A DNA stretch of 64,000 nt from Cavia porcellus (lineage: Eukaryota > Chordata > Mammalia > Rodentia > Caviidae): assembly GCF_034190915.1 (NCBI RefSeq), contig NW_026947503.1:22526532-22590531 (forward strand), read 5' to 3'. The notes beneath the pieces are model-generated. The model saw nothing but the letters and a program-made list of their open reading frames with translations, was not told the DNA's origin and made no database searches. A program made the translations under genes and the position numbers. Below are positions 48,317 through 58,457 of this stretch, piece by piece. Each line of letters begins with the position of its first letter. Positions within the stretch are counted from its first letter, which is position 1.

Positions 48317-49152
48317 TGTAGTCAGGGGTTGTGAGGAGAACAATTAAAATCAGGACACAGAATTTATAATATTATTTTATGATGGTCACCCAGAGTTAAC
48401 ATAAGAAAGTGTAGGAAATTTGTCCACAATACAAAAGACTCACAGTATTCAGCCAAGGGCCTGGATCCCACAGCAATAACCTGAATGAATCCAAATGAAG
48501 ACTTAGAGCCCATGAGTCCAACTGGAGGCCTAGAGCCCATGAGAAGAACTCATGCCAGTCTCTTTAATGGATTTGTGCTGGGAAGGCCCAAAGGTCAGTG
48601 GTGGAAGCTAGAAAGTCTATGTCAATAGGGTGAAGAGCTGTGCTGCTAGGTTGAGGGTTTTACACTATAGCAGAGAAGACATGCTCAAAATAAGAACCAG
48701 GGATTTTCTAAAAAGTACCACAGCCATCCTAAGTGACATGGAGGTCCTGAGCTCCTCTGACAGTGAGAACAGTTGAGTACATGCCAGAAAGCCAGTATGA
48801 TGAGTTTGTCCTGGAGGTTAAATGGCACACATCTTCCCCTCCAGAGTTAGGAAGTGATGCTTGATGTAAGGACCAGAGATCCCCCAAAGTGAACCACAGG
48901 CACTCTCACCAACAGGATCCTGAGCTCCTTCAATGGCAATGGTTGAACTCACACTGAGGAGGCTAGTCATGATGAGCTCCTCCAAGAGAACCAATGGCTC
49001 AAAAAGCAACACTTAAGAGAAACCCACATCTCACTATTCTTTTCCAAGTTTCTATTTATGCAACTTTCCTCAGGCAGGCCATCTATGCTCAGCACCATGA
49101 TGATTTAATTCAGCTGGTGTTAAGTCGACTACCAGTTTTTAATTCTGTAACA
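48317..49152 (-). mobile_element. Second copy of the 0.8-kb solo LTR
   Basis: It aligns along its length with 4812-5622: TGTAGTCAGGGGTTGTGAGG at the start, AGTTAACATAAGAAAGTGTAGG, CCACAGCAATAACCTG, ATTCAGCTGGTGTTAAGTCG and a TCTGTAACA end. It lacks the AT expansion seen near 4859-4896 in the first copy and has an extra block around 48880-48960. No clear target duplication was found (TTTGT against CTATT). The antisense open frame of the other copy is broken here. Confidence 0.75.
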
Positions 49153-49967
49153 CTATTTCTCAGACTGATGCCCAGATATGGCCAGATACACAGCTGTTCT
49201 TTCCAAACATTTTATACACAATTTGTACTCTAGATTTTCTAATCTAAAAGTCATATTTTATATTGAATTTTCATAGGTGACAGATCTAGCAAAAGTAGAA
49301 CATCTGTGTGTTTTTAATTTTTTCAGTGTTTTACATAATCCTGAATATTTTATGTGCATTTTGGCCAACTTACACATCAATTCTGCCTTAATTGGATACA
49401 GAGAAGTAGAAGTCAAGTTAATAATCAGAATTGAAGACAACTAGAGAAAGTTGTCACATACTCCTCTACTCCTTGTTAATTATGGAAACAAAGTTCACAA
49501 CCTCTTATAACTTCCTGTAATCTTTTATCTCTCTGTTTGATCATCTGGAAAAGGAAGTCTCTAAGGAATAAAAAGAGAAAAGATAGGAGTATGTAAGATT
49601 CTTTATTTTATAAATATTAAGCCATAAATTAGAAATCTCAATTTCATATCACACTAAGAAATTTATTTCAGTACCTTGAAAGTCAAAAAATTAAACCATA
49701 GAAAAGTTGAATATGTATCATTAAGTATTTTCAAATCTCTGGGTGGTAGAATTTCTTGATTTGAAAGCAGCTAACTACTGTGTAGATAAGAAGAATTTCG
49801 AAGCCATTGTTGATTTCATATTATCTTGTTTTGAAGTTGTATATCACTTTCATTGTTCTCTTTTGATTGACTTTATCTTTTTGTACTTTGTTTTGTTTAT
49901 TCTCTTTGAAATGAACAAAAAGAAATCAGTGACATACAAAGATAATAGTGAACAGTAGATTATATAA
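49153..49967. other. Unassigned AT-rich DNA
   Basis: Nothing recognised. Confidence 0.4.
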
Positions 49968-49972
49968 ACATT

Positions 49973-50368
49973 TGCCTTGGTTACATTTCTCTTGTTGCTG
50001 AGACAAAATACCTGACATTCAAATTCAAAGTTAAAGGACAAAAGGTTTAGTTATCTCACTGCTTGTAGAGGTTTCAATCTGTTATCAAGTGGGGCCAAGG
50101 AAGGATGGCTGGTGAAACAGTGCATGGCAGGCAAAAGTTAACAAAGCAACAGGGAACAATCAAATAGCTCTTTCTATCCATTACAATCTTTCTATCCAGA
50201 TCAATTAGAATGAGTAGCACTCAGACCCTTAACTCTATTACCCTTGAGCCTAGCATCACATTATGAATCAATTCCAGTGTTACACTGGATCTCCTAGATC
50301 CAGTCACCTCTGTAAAAGCCTATGACTACATGTAGCATTTGGAGGACATCTAAACACAAACCATAACA
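49973..50368 (-). repeat. 3' LTR of MaLR provirus
   Basis: On the minus strand it begins TGTTATGGTTTGTGTTTAGA. It pairs with 52071-52464; both share GCTGAGACAAAATACCTGAC and AACATCTAAACACAA or close variants in the same order. Confidence 0.88.
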
Positions 50369-50494
50369 TTCTTCCACTGGCCCTTCAAAGGCTTATGCAT
50401 ATCACTTGATGAAAAAGGCATTTATTCTATCTCTAAGAGTTATCAAAGATCTAGTGGTTTCACAATTGCTCAAAAGTCCAAACGCAAGGTCTCC

Positions 50495-50576
50495 TCTGAG
50501 AATTTTTTGTACCATAGATGAAACTTGTGCTTGCCAGGCAGGTAGTTTGCCACTGAGGTAAATCCCCAGCCCTCCT
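50495..50576 (-). mobile_element. ID-like SINE, antisense, diverged
   Basis: Antisense body TGTACCATAGATGAAACTTG, GCTTGCCAGGCAGGTAGTTT and GAGGTAAATCCCCAGCCC. It lies in the internal region of the MaLR provirus. Confidence 0.75.
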
Positions 50577-50955
50577 CTGAAATTTAGTGCAAATTCTTAT
50601 CTGAAACTCTCTGTACAAATGAAAAGAAACTTAAACTCTTCCAACATTCAACAGCACAAGGTAGATATTATCATTACAAAAGTTATAAACAAGGAGATTG
50701 CACAGGATGGGAACAAACCAAGACCAAAATCCATAAGGCCAAAAATTAAATCACACAATCCCACTTCCACAGTCCCTAGCAATATGGAAAATTGTGAACT
50801 CCAAAGGGCTTGGGTAGCTCTACCCCTAGGGCTCTGTCAGTAGTTGTAGTTCCCAGCACCATGTACATCTAGGTCCCATCTCTGGGAACAACTCCTATCC
50901 CTCCTTACAATTTTCCTCTGATAAACCATGTTCCTCACGTCTCCAAACTTCTGGG

Positions 50956-51545
50956 TGTCAGAGACCACTACAAGGCATCTCTGAGCAGGATTTAAAATTA
51001 ACTAATTGACTTTCTATATTTATCTGGGTCTGTCCTAGGTCTCATCCCCTTTCCTGGCAATGGGAGCTGATTCACAGTAAGTGAACTTCTATGAATCACT
51101 GGCTCTGGCTGAGGCTTATAGTGGCCTGTGAGGCCAGAGATATCTCAAAGGGCAAGATAAGGCCACAGCTGAAAACACCTTGGCTCCAACACTAATTAAG
51201 TAGATAGAGACTACAGCTGAAGGAATTTTACTCCTACCATACATGTCATCTTGGAGATAGAACAGTTCTCCTAAACTGGCATAATTTGCTACTAGGAAAA
51301 GTTTTTGAAATGAATCCCAACTCCCTGCTAATTTCCTGCACTTTCCTCAGTTTTCCCGCATTTTGTCCTTGGTCCTAATAAAAGTGGGCTGGTCCAGAGA
51401 AGTCTTTGACTTAGCCCTCAGTGTATCAAGCTCATCTAAAGGGTTTTGATCATCCTGGAGCCCTAAAATCATACAATTTGTCTCATTTATTTAACCTCCA
51501 TTGTACACTCATTTGGGAGATCAGGATCCAGGTCAAGATCTGATA
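50956..51545 (+). mobile_element. ERVK-like solo LTR, 590 bp, 6-bp duplication TCTGGG
   Basis: It runs TGTCAGAGACC...GATCTGATA and is flanked by TCTGGG at 50950-50955 and 51546-51551. It carries a poly(A) signal (CCTAATAAAAGTGG near 51375), then about 160 bases of U5-like sequence. It shows the orientation of the family. The same family is at 8939-9548 on the minus strand, also with a 6-bp duplication and the same TA end. It is nested in the MaLR provirus and so is younger than it. Confidence 0.87.
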
Positions 51546-52070
51546 TCTGGGGTCTTCACACTCATAACTTCACACTCACAGCTTCACACATTGCCTTCTC
51601 AGGGTCCTAGTACCTGACCTTACACACCTTCTTCTGAAATCTGGTGCTAGCCTTTCTAAACCCACAAATCTTGCATTCTGTGTGCACCTAAAACCAGCAC
51701 CACGTGCATTTTGCCAATGTTTGACTCCAGTTGAATCAGTAGGTTGACATACTTCTCTCTTGGCTATAGGTGTCAAGTGCCTATAAACCAAATCCTGTTG
51801 AACAACTTTTGTAGGCTATTATTATCCTGGAACATGGTGCTCTTCTCAAAGCAAAGTATTTTCTCCTCTGTGTCTGCAGAGGCTGGAGTCCTATTGGTTC
51901 TTGTGATATTCTGAGACCATATTTTCTGTTGTCTTCTACATGGATTTTTCTATCTAGTCTTTTCAGGGACCATGACCAATTTCTCTTCTGATTCATCTTT
52001 GGAGGCTGCAACTCTGGAGATTCCTTTCTGGCCAAAATCAAAATAATCCCACTTCTCTGATGCTAAATTC

Positions 52071-52464
52071 TGTTTTAGTTACTATTCTCTAATTGCTGAG
52101 ACAAAATACCTGACATCTAAAGTTAAAGTAAAAGGGAAGAAATTTTATTTAGCTCACCGTTTGTAGATGTTTTAGTTCATAATTGGCTGGCTCCAAGGCA
52201 GGGAGGCATCACAGAAAAGAAACAGTTCATTATAGGAAAAGAGCAAAAAATGGCAAGAGATGACCACCGTTCTTTCTATCCCTTATATTTTATCCAGAAT
52301 ACTTAGAGTGGAAATTATTCATACCTTTCATCCTAATGGCATTGATCCTAGCATTGTACTATAAATCAATTTCAGTTCACACACTCTAGATTCAGTCACT
52401 TCTAAAAAAGCCCCACCTATAGCTGCATGAGGGTTTCAGGAACATCTAAACACAAGCCATAGCA
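52071..52464 (-). repeat. 5' LTR of MaLR provirus
   Basis: It starts TGTTTTAGTTACTATTCTCT and ends CAAGCCATAGCA on the plus strand. Comparing it with the 3' LTR would date the insertion; by eye the two differ at many sites, so the insertion is old. Confidence 0.88.
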
Positions 52465-52469
52465 ACATT

Positions 52470-53005
52470 TAAAATTTACATCCTAACTTTTCTTCAAAAA
52501 GATGAAATTGAAAACAAAATACAAACAGTAGACTGGATAATCTATTTGCAACAAATGTATTTTATTATAAAATGTCTATTCTTACTGATAACAAAACATT
52601 AAGATCTAAAACCTAGCAAAAGATGAAACAACATTAAAGACTAATTTATAAGTTAGAAAGTTTAGTTAGTATTAGCATACATAAAATGTTTATGCACTTA
52701 ATAAAAAAATAATAAGCCTTGTCCTTCAAATTTTGCTAAACAAGTAATATTACTAATACTATATATAGCTCATGAGAATATAAACTCTAGAACTACTTTG
52801 GAAAAGAGCTAAATTTAAAAATTAGAAAGCTTCCTAAATAATATCATTTCTTATAATGTAAGAGATTCATCTATGTATACTTCTACATTTAAAGCTGTTC
52901 ACTGAGTTAATAATCACCACAGTAAAAAATTAAAAATACTGTACTAAGATTTTCAATTCTCTTAAATGTTATACGTTCATTTCATAGCTATTCGAGAAAA
53001 CAGAC
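52470..53005. other. Unassigned AT-rich DNA
   Basis: Nothing recognised. Confidence 0.4.
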
Positions 53006-53009
53006 AAAG

Positions 53010-53098
53010 TTGAGGATGTAGCTAAGATGTAGAAAATTTGCTTAGCATGGTACATGCAATATTCTGGGTTCAATTTCCATGTCACCAACAAAAGGAGT
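53010..53098 (+). mobile_element. ID-like SINE, old
   Basis: GAGGATGTAGCTAAGATGTA, TTGCTTAGCATGGTACATGC and TCTGGGTTCAATTTCCATG are a diverged tRNA-like SINE body. Confidence 0.7.
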
Positions 53099-53970
53099 AA
53101 AATATGAAGCAAAAATATTTAGAAATAATTAATGTATCAAACATAAAATATAGTGGCAAAATAGAAGTATTTTATGACTAATAGGTATACACTATGTTAT
53201 CTAATAAATAGCTTTTGGATGATTTGGCTGTAGTTGACTTGATGTTTCTTCTTTATAGCTGTATTCTCAACCTCTGTGGTCTGAATGTCCTATGGTCTGA
53301 AGACCTCCACAGGTGCTAGCCTAGTTGGATTTTGATACCAGTTGTTGGAATTGACACCAAACTCTTCTGGGCCAAGACTTTGTTTTCTGATTGAGAGTGC
53401 CCATCTTTCTCCTTAGGGCAACCTTGAGTTTTATTAGGTTTCTGAAACTCAGCTTGGTGGCAATACCTCCTCCAGTTCCCATGGCTACTGAAGATTAGAG
53501 TGCCTTGATAACTAATAATACTTAAACCTGCCTGAGCCCTAACAAAGAACCATGATAACTGGCTTTCATTTTTATTTTGATCACACTTTTCTGTTTGTTT
53601 TGAAAAAAAATAATTACTGATTTCTACTTCTTTCTGGATACTCAGAACTGGGATAAGTGATGTTTTTAGCTGAATTTTAAGATGTGTCCTAAATATTTAA
53701 TGTATAATACACATAATCTACATGGCAGTATGACAGAAAGAGTATTTTCTTCCTGCTATAGAGGTGCAAGTTGAACTACTTTTCCCTAACTGCTGCAAAG
53801 AAGTAACTATTTCTAAAAGTATTCTATTCCAGACAGAATGCAAAGCCAGACTTGTTTGATTTCAAAGAGTTTTAATTTTTTGATGCATATTATATAAAAA
53901 TAGGATTCCACACAGGCCTATAATCACAGAGGAAAAGATGTTTAAACAGTAAGCAAATAAATGAACACAA
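53099..53970. other. Unassigned DNA
   Basis: A less AT-rich block at 53260-53540 is not recognised. No coding signal. Confidence 0.35.
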
Positions 53971-53975
53971 TATGT

Positions 53976-54700
53976 TTACAGAACTTCTATGACTACGTTG
54001 CTCTTATTAACACTTTTTGTGAGGGACCCATGTCCATGTATGACAAGATGACTAAATATACCAGACTGCCATTGCACAGATGAGTCCAGCAGCAATTTGT
54101 CCATCATATATGCACACCCCAGGCAGGGGTTCAGGATCCTCACTATCAAAGGGACACACTCAGTAACAGGGGAAATGGCAGGATCAGTAAAAGCCAGATT
54201 TTGCACTAAGCAAAAGATAGCAGGGTACCCTCTGGTTCCACATGACACAAAGGATTTGCTCATTTCAATAATTCTGTAAGCTAGCAAAAATTATCCATTA
54301 TGTTGAAGATGAGGTGAGGCAAGCCGGTCCAGCTGATATGGGAGCTAATTGTGAGGAGGGTTTTTCTGTAGGGAGAAGGGGCTGTTTAGAATGATCAACA
54401 AGTTCATATCTAGGCCTTAGGGCCTTTTGAAAATCCAAAATGACAGTATAGGAAGAAATTTTGAGCTTTACAATTTATTTTGGACAAAGTAAAGGGAAGA
54501 AGAAAGAGATCTGGTCTGTCTTCTTCGTATTTGCAGTGCCCTAACCCTGTGTCGTGGTGACGGTGATTTTCAGTAAGGTCAACCATTTCATTATATGTCT
54601 TCTGAGAGTTTTCACCAAGAAAGATATAATGAAATTGGTAGTAAATGTAGGAAATACTCCCTTTTTGGGCAGCAGTACAATGGCATTCAGTGATGTTCAA
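53976..54700 (-). other. Two unexplained minus-strand open frames
   Basis: Frames of 96 codons (54410-54700) and 103 codons (53976-54287) follow each other on the minus strand in a stretch with higher GC than its surroundings. They could be pieces of a processed pseudogene or of an unrecognised repeat. I see no domain, no splice context and no known family, and do not call a gene. Confidence 0.25.
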
Positions 54701-54867
54701 CTATGAACGGCTAGTAGGTAAGGTGTAGAGAGTAAGGATCTGAAGAATTAATATCTTGGCATGAAATTAAACCTACTTATATCCTATATTTGAATAAGTA
54801 AACTACCTACAATATTTACAGGAAAGAGATATGACAGACAATTATGGTTAATTTTTTTTTAAATGTA

Positions 54868-54962
54868 TTACAGCAAGGGATATAGCTCATCTGAACAAAT
54901 TCCTGCTTGACTAGTGCCAGGTCAGGAGTTTGGTCCCTGCTACAAAACAAAACAATTCAACA
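54868..54962 (+). mobile_element. ID-like SINE
   Basis: AGCAAGGGATATAGCTCATC, CTTGACTAGTGCCAGGTCAG, B box GAGTTTGGTCCCTG and a tail ACAAAACAAAACAATTCAAC. Confidence 0.8.
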
Positions 54963-54979
54963 AAAAACACATTGTTATT

Positions 54980-55218
54980 AATTCCTCTCAGAGTACTTCC
55001 CTTTACTTCTAAAAAAATTGTTCCCATTTTTATTGCCATTTACTGGAAAAATTGTAGAAGATCTCTTTTGTGAGTGTCTTTAATTGCACTGTCAAGGGTA
55101 ACTTCATGCTTCGAATGGATTTTAAATGTTTAAATTTCATGACCATTTTGAATTTGGGGAAAAGCCAGAAGTTACATAGTTCTAGATCTGGCCAATAAGG
55201 TAGGTGAGAAGAAAACAC
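54980..55218 (-). pseudogene. mariner transposase C-terminal remnant, antisense
   Basis: An open frame at 55030-55218 reads LPYWPDLELCNFWLFPKFK at about residues 6-24. This is the third-catalytic-residue block of mariner transposases (PYSPDLAPCDFWLFPKLK), whose D is the last acid of the DD34D triad; here it is N. Mariner transposase cuts and pastes its own DNA. Below 55030 the next phrase still resembles the family's C-terminal end. The N-terminal DNA-binding part is absent. It is dead by truncation and by the lost acid. Confidence 0.85.
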
Positions 55219-55372
55219 ACTATAATGTAATGCTTTTTTATTAATAGTATATTTGAGACACAGTAGATTTTTTAATAACCCTATCTTTCTGTTGGATGGA
55301 ATTCAGCAGCAGCATTCACTGTGTTTTTTAAATTTACAATTCATAAAAACACTCACAAAACAATACTACTAG

Positions 55373-55447
55373 AACTGTTTCAGAAAGTGGCAAGGATGCT
55401 GGGATAAGTGTTTTCAAAATATGAGAAATTATTTTGAGAGGGATTAA
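55373..55447 (+). pseudogene. mariner transposase extreme C-terminus, sense
   Basis: The plus frame reads CFRKWQGCWDKCF, then NYFERD and a stop, matching the mariner end (CFEQWKRRWDKCI...GDYFEGD-stop). It lies only about 155 bases from the antisense remnant, facing the other way. The rest of the gene upstream is not readable. Confidence 0.75.
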
Positions 55448-55735
55448 TGACATGCATCTTTTACTCTAATAAATATTTTTAGTTAGCATTTACTACACAC
55501 ATGCTTTGATCACACCTTGTATAGAGTGTAAAGCATGATCCAGATCTTCTCATTGGAATTTAACTATTCTAGTTAAATTTCACTTTATCAAAGTTTATTT
55601 GTTCTCCAACTCTATTCTGATTAAAAGACTACTTGAGGAAAATTTAAACATTTTTGTCACCATAAGTGTCCCGTGTTTACTCTCTCCAGTAGTGGTAATA
55701 GGGGAAGCAAATCTAGAAGGTTTACATACAAGCAC
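55448..55735. other. Unassigned DNA
   Basis: Nothing recognised; the terminal inverted repeat of the mariner is not evident. Confidence 0.4.
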
Positions 55736-55744
55736 TCTCTTATT

Positions 55745-55895
55745 CCTGTGGTGGCCTTGGGAAGTTTCTTAACTTCTTTGTCTGTCTTCTTTTTGTTCTG
55801 TAAAATGGAGTTACTCTACAATATTAAGATTGTTTTAATATGTGAATAAGAACTTGGAACATAGTTGGCACACATTCTACAGTTAATAAAGTCAC
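55745..55895 (+). mobile_element. MIR SINE
   Basis: TGGTGGCCTTGGGAAGTTTC, TTAACTTCTTTGTCTGTC, TTCTGTAAAATGGAGTTACT and CTTGGAACATAGTTGGCACA follow the MIR consensus in order. Confidence 0.85.
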
Positions 55896-56064
55896 TGCTT
55901 TCCCTTCTCGGGTCTCTAATTTTCCCAGTCCTTCCCCTTTATAACAACCCTTCAAGGACTTCAAAATATAACTACAGTCAAATAAGTAATTCTTATTGTT
56001 TCTGTATCAAACTTTAAATTATACAATGAGGAGGATTTTGTATTGCGAATCATATAGAGTGTGC

Positions 56065-56250
56065 TTGGCATAGGTTAACACATTAAATCTTTATAATAAT
56101 GTAGCAAAACTGATTATTATATATCCAAACTACATTTATAGTTGAGGAAACTGAAGAAGGGGAGAGTACCGAACTGGCTTGTCATGTTAGTAAATGTTAA
56201 ATCTAGGATGCAAGTTCAGATTCCCTAAATGTTCAAACTTGCACCGCAGA
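56065..56250 (-). mobile_element. MIR SINE, antisense
   Basis: CATTAAATCTTTATAATAAT, ACATTTATAGTTGAGGAAAC, TGAAGAAGGGGAGAGTACCG and GATGCAAGTTCAGATTCCC follow the reverse of MIR. Confidence 0.8.
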
Positions 56251-56651
56251 ATCAGCCTAACAAATAGTCATTCCTAATTTTATATTTTTTCAAAGGACAA
56301 TTTTGAATCATTGTCTGGAAGGTTTCCAGCTTTATTGTGGTACAAACATTTGAAAATTGTATTATGTAAGGTATATACATAATAATGTGATTTATCTATG
56401 CATTGCAGTCAAGTTCATTAACACCCTATGCTCTTGATTTCAAATCTCTGATTCTAGTTTCTCATATTGATATAATTGTTAATAAGAAAAAGAAATATAA
56501 ATGAGAGGAAAAGTTAGATTACGTTCAACTCTGATTTATATATTTTCCTATCAATTTTACACATATTTATTTAATCTTATTTTCTTTCCTTACTCTAGAT
56601 GAAATCCATAGTTACAGAGGACACCAGTAGCACAAATATGAAGAGAAATGA
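56251..56651. other. Unassigned AT-rich DNA
   Basis: Nothing recognised. Confidence 0.4.
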
Positions 56652-56668
56652 TGTTATGGTTTGTTTAT

Positions 56669-57005
56669 TGTATTAATCAGCTTTCTTGTTTCTTGGATAC
56701 AATACTGTACTGCATGCCCACAATTTAAAGGAGGAAAGAGTTAAATTGACTCATGGTTTCAGGAGATTCAGTCCATGGTCAGCTAGCTCCAAGGCAGAAA
56801 CATCGCAGAAGGACATGGAGAGTTAAAATACTTAGCACATGGGTTCTGGGAAGCACAGTAGGTGAACAGTGTGAGAAAAAAATGTGAGGCCAACAGACTA
56901 GATATGGACCCCAGGGTTACACCTCTGTAACTCCCTTAGATTGACCCAGAAGTGTGCTTAGCTAATTCCCTAGTGGCTCACAAGTCAGTTAAATTGACAA
57001 TAAAC
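56669..57005 (-). mobile_element. Antisense MaLR LTR nested in MaLR LTR
   Basis: TGTATTAATCAGCTTTCTTG, TTGACTCATGGTTTCAGGAG, GATTCAGTCCATGGTCAGCT and GAAACATCGCAGAAGGACAT are an antisense MaLR LTR of the type seen in the provirus. The right edge is approximate. Confidence 0.7.
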
Positions 57006-57273
57006 AATTTGCTCAGAGATCTGGAATGTCTTCAAAACAATCACATTGTGAGGGCTTGCTCTTCAGTGTAGCAATCTTGGAAGTAAGGGGTATAAAGATG
57101 TAACTGGATTATAAGGAACTATATTAATATCATTAATGGGTTTAGCCACTGATGAATTCATAGCTGAATGGGTTATTTGGAGAGAAGGCGCATTGGAGAA
57201 ACAGATCATTGAGGGGCATGCCTTTCAAAGATGCATGTGATCTCCTTTTTCTCTAGCTTAGGCTTGCTTTCTC

Positions 57274-57316
57274 CTCTATCTCTCTCTGTCTCTCTGTCTC
57301 ACTGCCTCTCTCTGTC

Positions 57317-57357
<41 letters not shown>

Positions 57358-57424
57358 GACTTAGTCTCTCTCTCTCTCTCTCTGACTTAGTCTCTCTCTC
57401 TGTCTCTCTCTCTCTGTCTCTCTC

Positions 57425-57496
<72 letters not shown>
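57274..57496. repeat. (TC)n / (TCTG)n microsatellite
   Basis: More than 200 bases of TC with TG and GACTTAG interruptions. It lies inside the MaLR LTR where the family has a TCTCTCTC-rich segment. The antisense Arg-Glu frame is low complexity and not a gene. Confidence 0.97.
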
Positions 57497-57498
<2 letters not shown>

Positions 57499-57696
57499 TC
57501 CTAGATGCCATGAGGTAAACAGTTTGCTCTACTAAAACCTCTTGCTATGATATTCTGTCTCACTTCAGGTCCACCAAAATGGAACCAGACCACTGTGGAT
57601 TTCACCCTCTGAATCTCTGAGTCCAAATAAATCTTTCCTCTTCTAAATTGATTTTCTTGAGTATTTTGTCACAGCAACAAAAAGCTTACTAACACA

Positions 57697-58114
57697 AATA
57701 GCAACTGAACTTTGGTCTCAGTACTGGGGCCAAAGAAGAAAATGACAAGACAAGAGGAAGTATGATGCCAAACTGCATACCTTACCTGAAGAGTGTGACT
57801 GCCACCAGCTCCAGCTTCTCCTGATACGCCACACTTCAAGACTAAGGACACATTTTGTTTCTAAATAGAAACCAGGAATCTCAATTTAATTCAAAGAATC
57901 ACAACTTTTCATTGTTGCCCTAAAGCAAAGAAAAAAATAAATATTCAAATATTATTCTGGCCAAACAAACCCGGGTTGCTGTCCACATTTAGCTAATTTG
58001 CTACAGTGTTGGAGCGTGTTCTCCATTAGCAGTAAGAGATAGCTAGGGTCTTAAGAAACCTTACTTGGTTATGGAAAGTCTTTATATTACAATGGCCTCA
58101 CAGTATAGACTTTT
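57697..58114. other. Possible MaLR internal edge, then unassigned
   Basis: A few phrases just after the LTR (CTCAGTACTGGGGCCAAAGA) could be MaLR internal sequence. The rest is unassigned. Confidence 0.35.
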
Positions 58115-58124
58115 GCAACAGCTC

Positions 58125-58231
58125 TCTTTCTTTTTTAAGATTTTTTTTTTCTTTTTTTAGTATTGGGGGTCAAACTTATGACCTCACATCTGCCAGGCCG
58201 GTACTTAAGCTACTGAGCTAAATCCCTGGCC
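58125..58231 (-). mobile_element. ID-like SINE, antisense, 10-bp duplication
   Basis: Antisense body GTATTGGGGGTCAAACTTAT through GAGCTAAATCCCTGGCC, with its A tail as the T-rich 5' part. Perfect flanks GCAACAGCTC at 58115-58124 and 58232-58241. Confidence 0.92.
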
Positions 58232-58327
58232 GCAACAGCTCCTTTTGCTTGAAATATGTTTTTCTCTATTTTTTGTTTGGCTGGTTTCTCTGGCTGGTTA
58301 GTTTGGGGACCAATAAGTCTTCCTCAA

Positions 58328-58448
58328 TTCTTTTTTTTTTTTTTTTTTTTTTTTGTCTTTTTCTTTTCTTATCGGTACCGGGGATTGAACTCATGACCAC
58401 ACACTTGCAAGGCAGGCGCTTATGCTGCTGAGCTAGATCCCCAGCTCC
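58328..58448 (-). mobile_element. ID-like SINE, antisense, 9-bp duplication, young-looking
   Basis: Antisense body GGTACCGGGGATTGAACTCA through GAGCTAGATCCCCAGCTCC and a T run of over 20 bases (its A tail). Flanks CTTCCTCAA at 58319-58327 and 58449-58457 match exactly. The long pure tail and clean body suggest a recent insertion. Confidence 0.93.
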
Positions 58449-58457
58449 CTTCCTCAA

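Larger units (their letters stand above)
49973..52464 (-). mobile_element. Complete MaLR provirus (LTR-internal-LTR), ACATT duplication
   Basis: Two directly repeated LTRs of 396 and 394 bp bound an internal region. The whole is flanked by ACATT at 49968-49972 and 52465-52469, a perfect 5-bp duplication typical of class III elements. On the minus strand the internal region starts just after the 5' LTR with CAGAGAAGTGGGATTATT, close to the MaLR internal start (consensus GAGAGTGGGAT). Further phrases such as GGGCTTGGGTAGCTCTACCC fit MST/THE1-type internal sequence. MaLRs do not code for a full set of retroviral proteins. A later ERVK-like LTR and an ID-like SINE lie inside. Confidence 0.88.
56652..57696 (+). 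mobile_element. MaLR LTR (MST-like), split by a second LTR and swollen by (TC)n
   Basis: It opens TGTTATGGTTTG at 56652, is interrupted almost at once, and resumes near 57010 with GAGGGCTTGCTCTTCAGTGT and AGCAATCTTGGAAGTAAGG. The 3' block is GAGTCCAAATAAATCTTTCC (poly(A) signal), GTATTTTGTCACAGCAACAA and AAGCTTACTAACACA. Flanks AATGA (56647-56651) and AATAG (57697-57701) are only similar. Confidence 0.8.

Noticed and set aside
48312..49157. Target duplication around the second 0.8-kb LTR
   Set aside because: Flanks TTTGT and CTATT do not match; the edges may have changed.
57274..57496. A CRISPR-like or regular repeat array
   Set aside because: It is a simple dinucleotide tract with no spacers.
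57299..57511. Minus-strand frame rich in Arg-Glu
   Set aside because: It is a reading of a TC/GA microsatellite.
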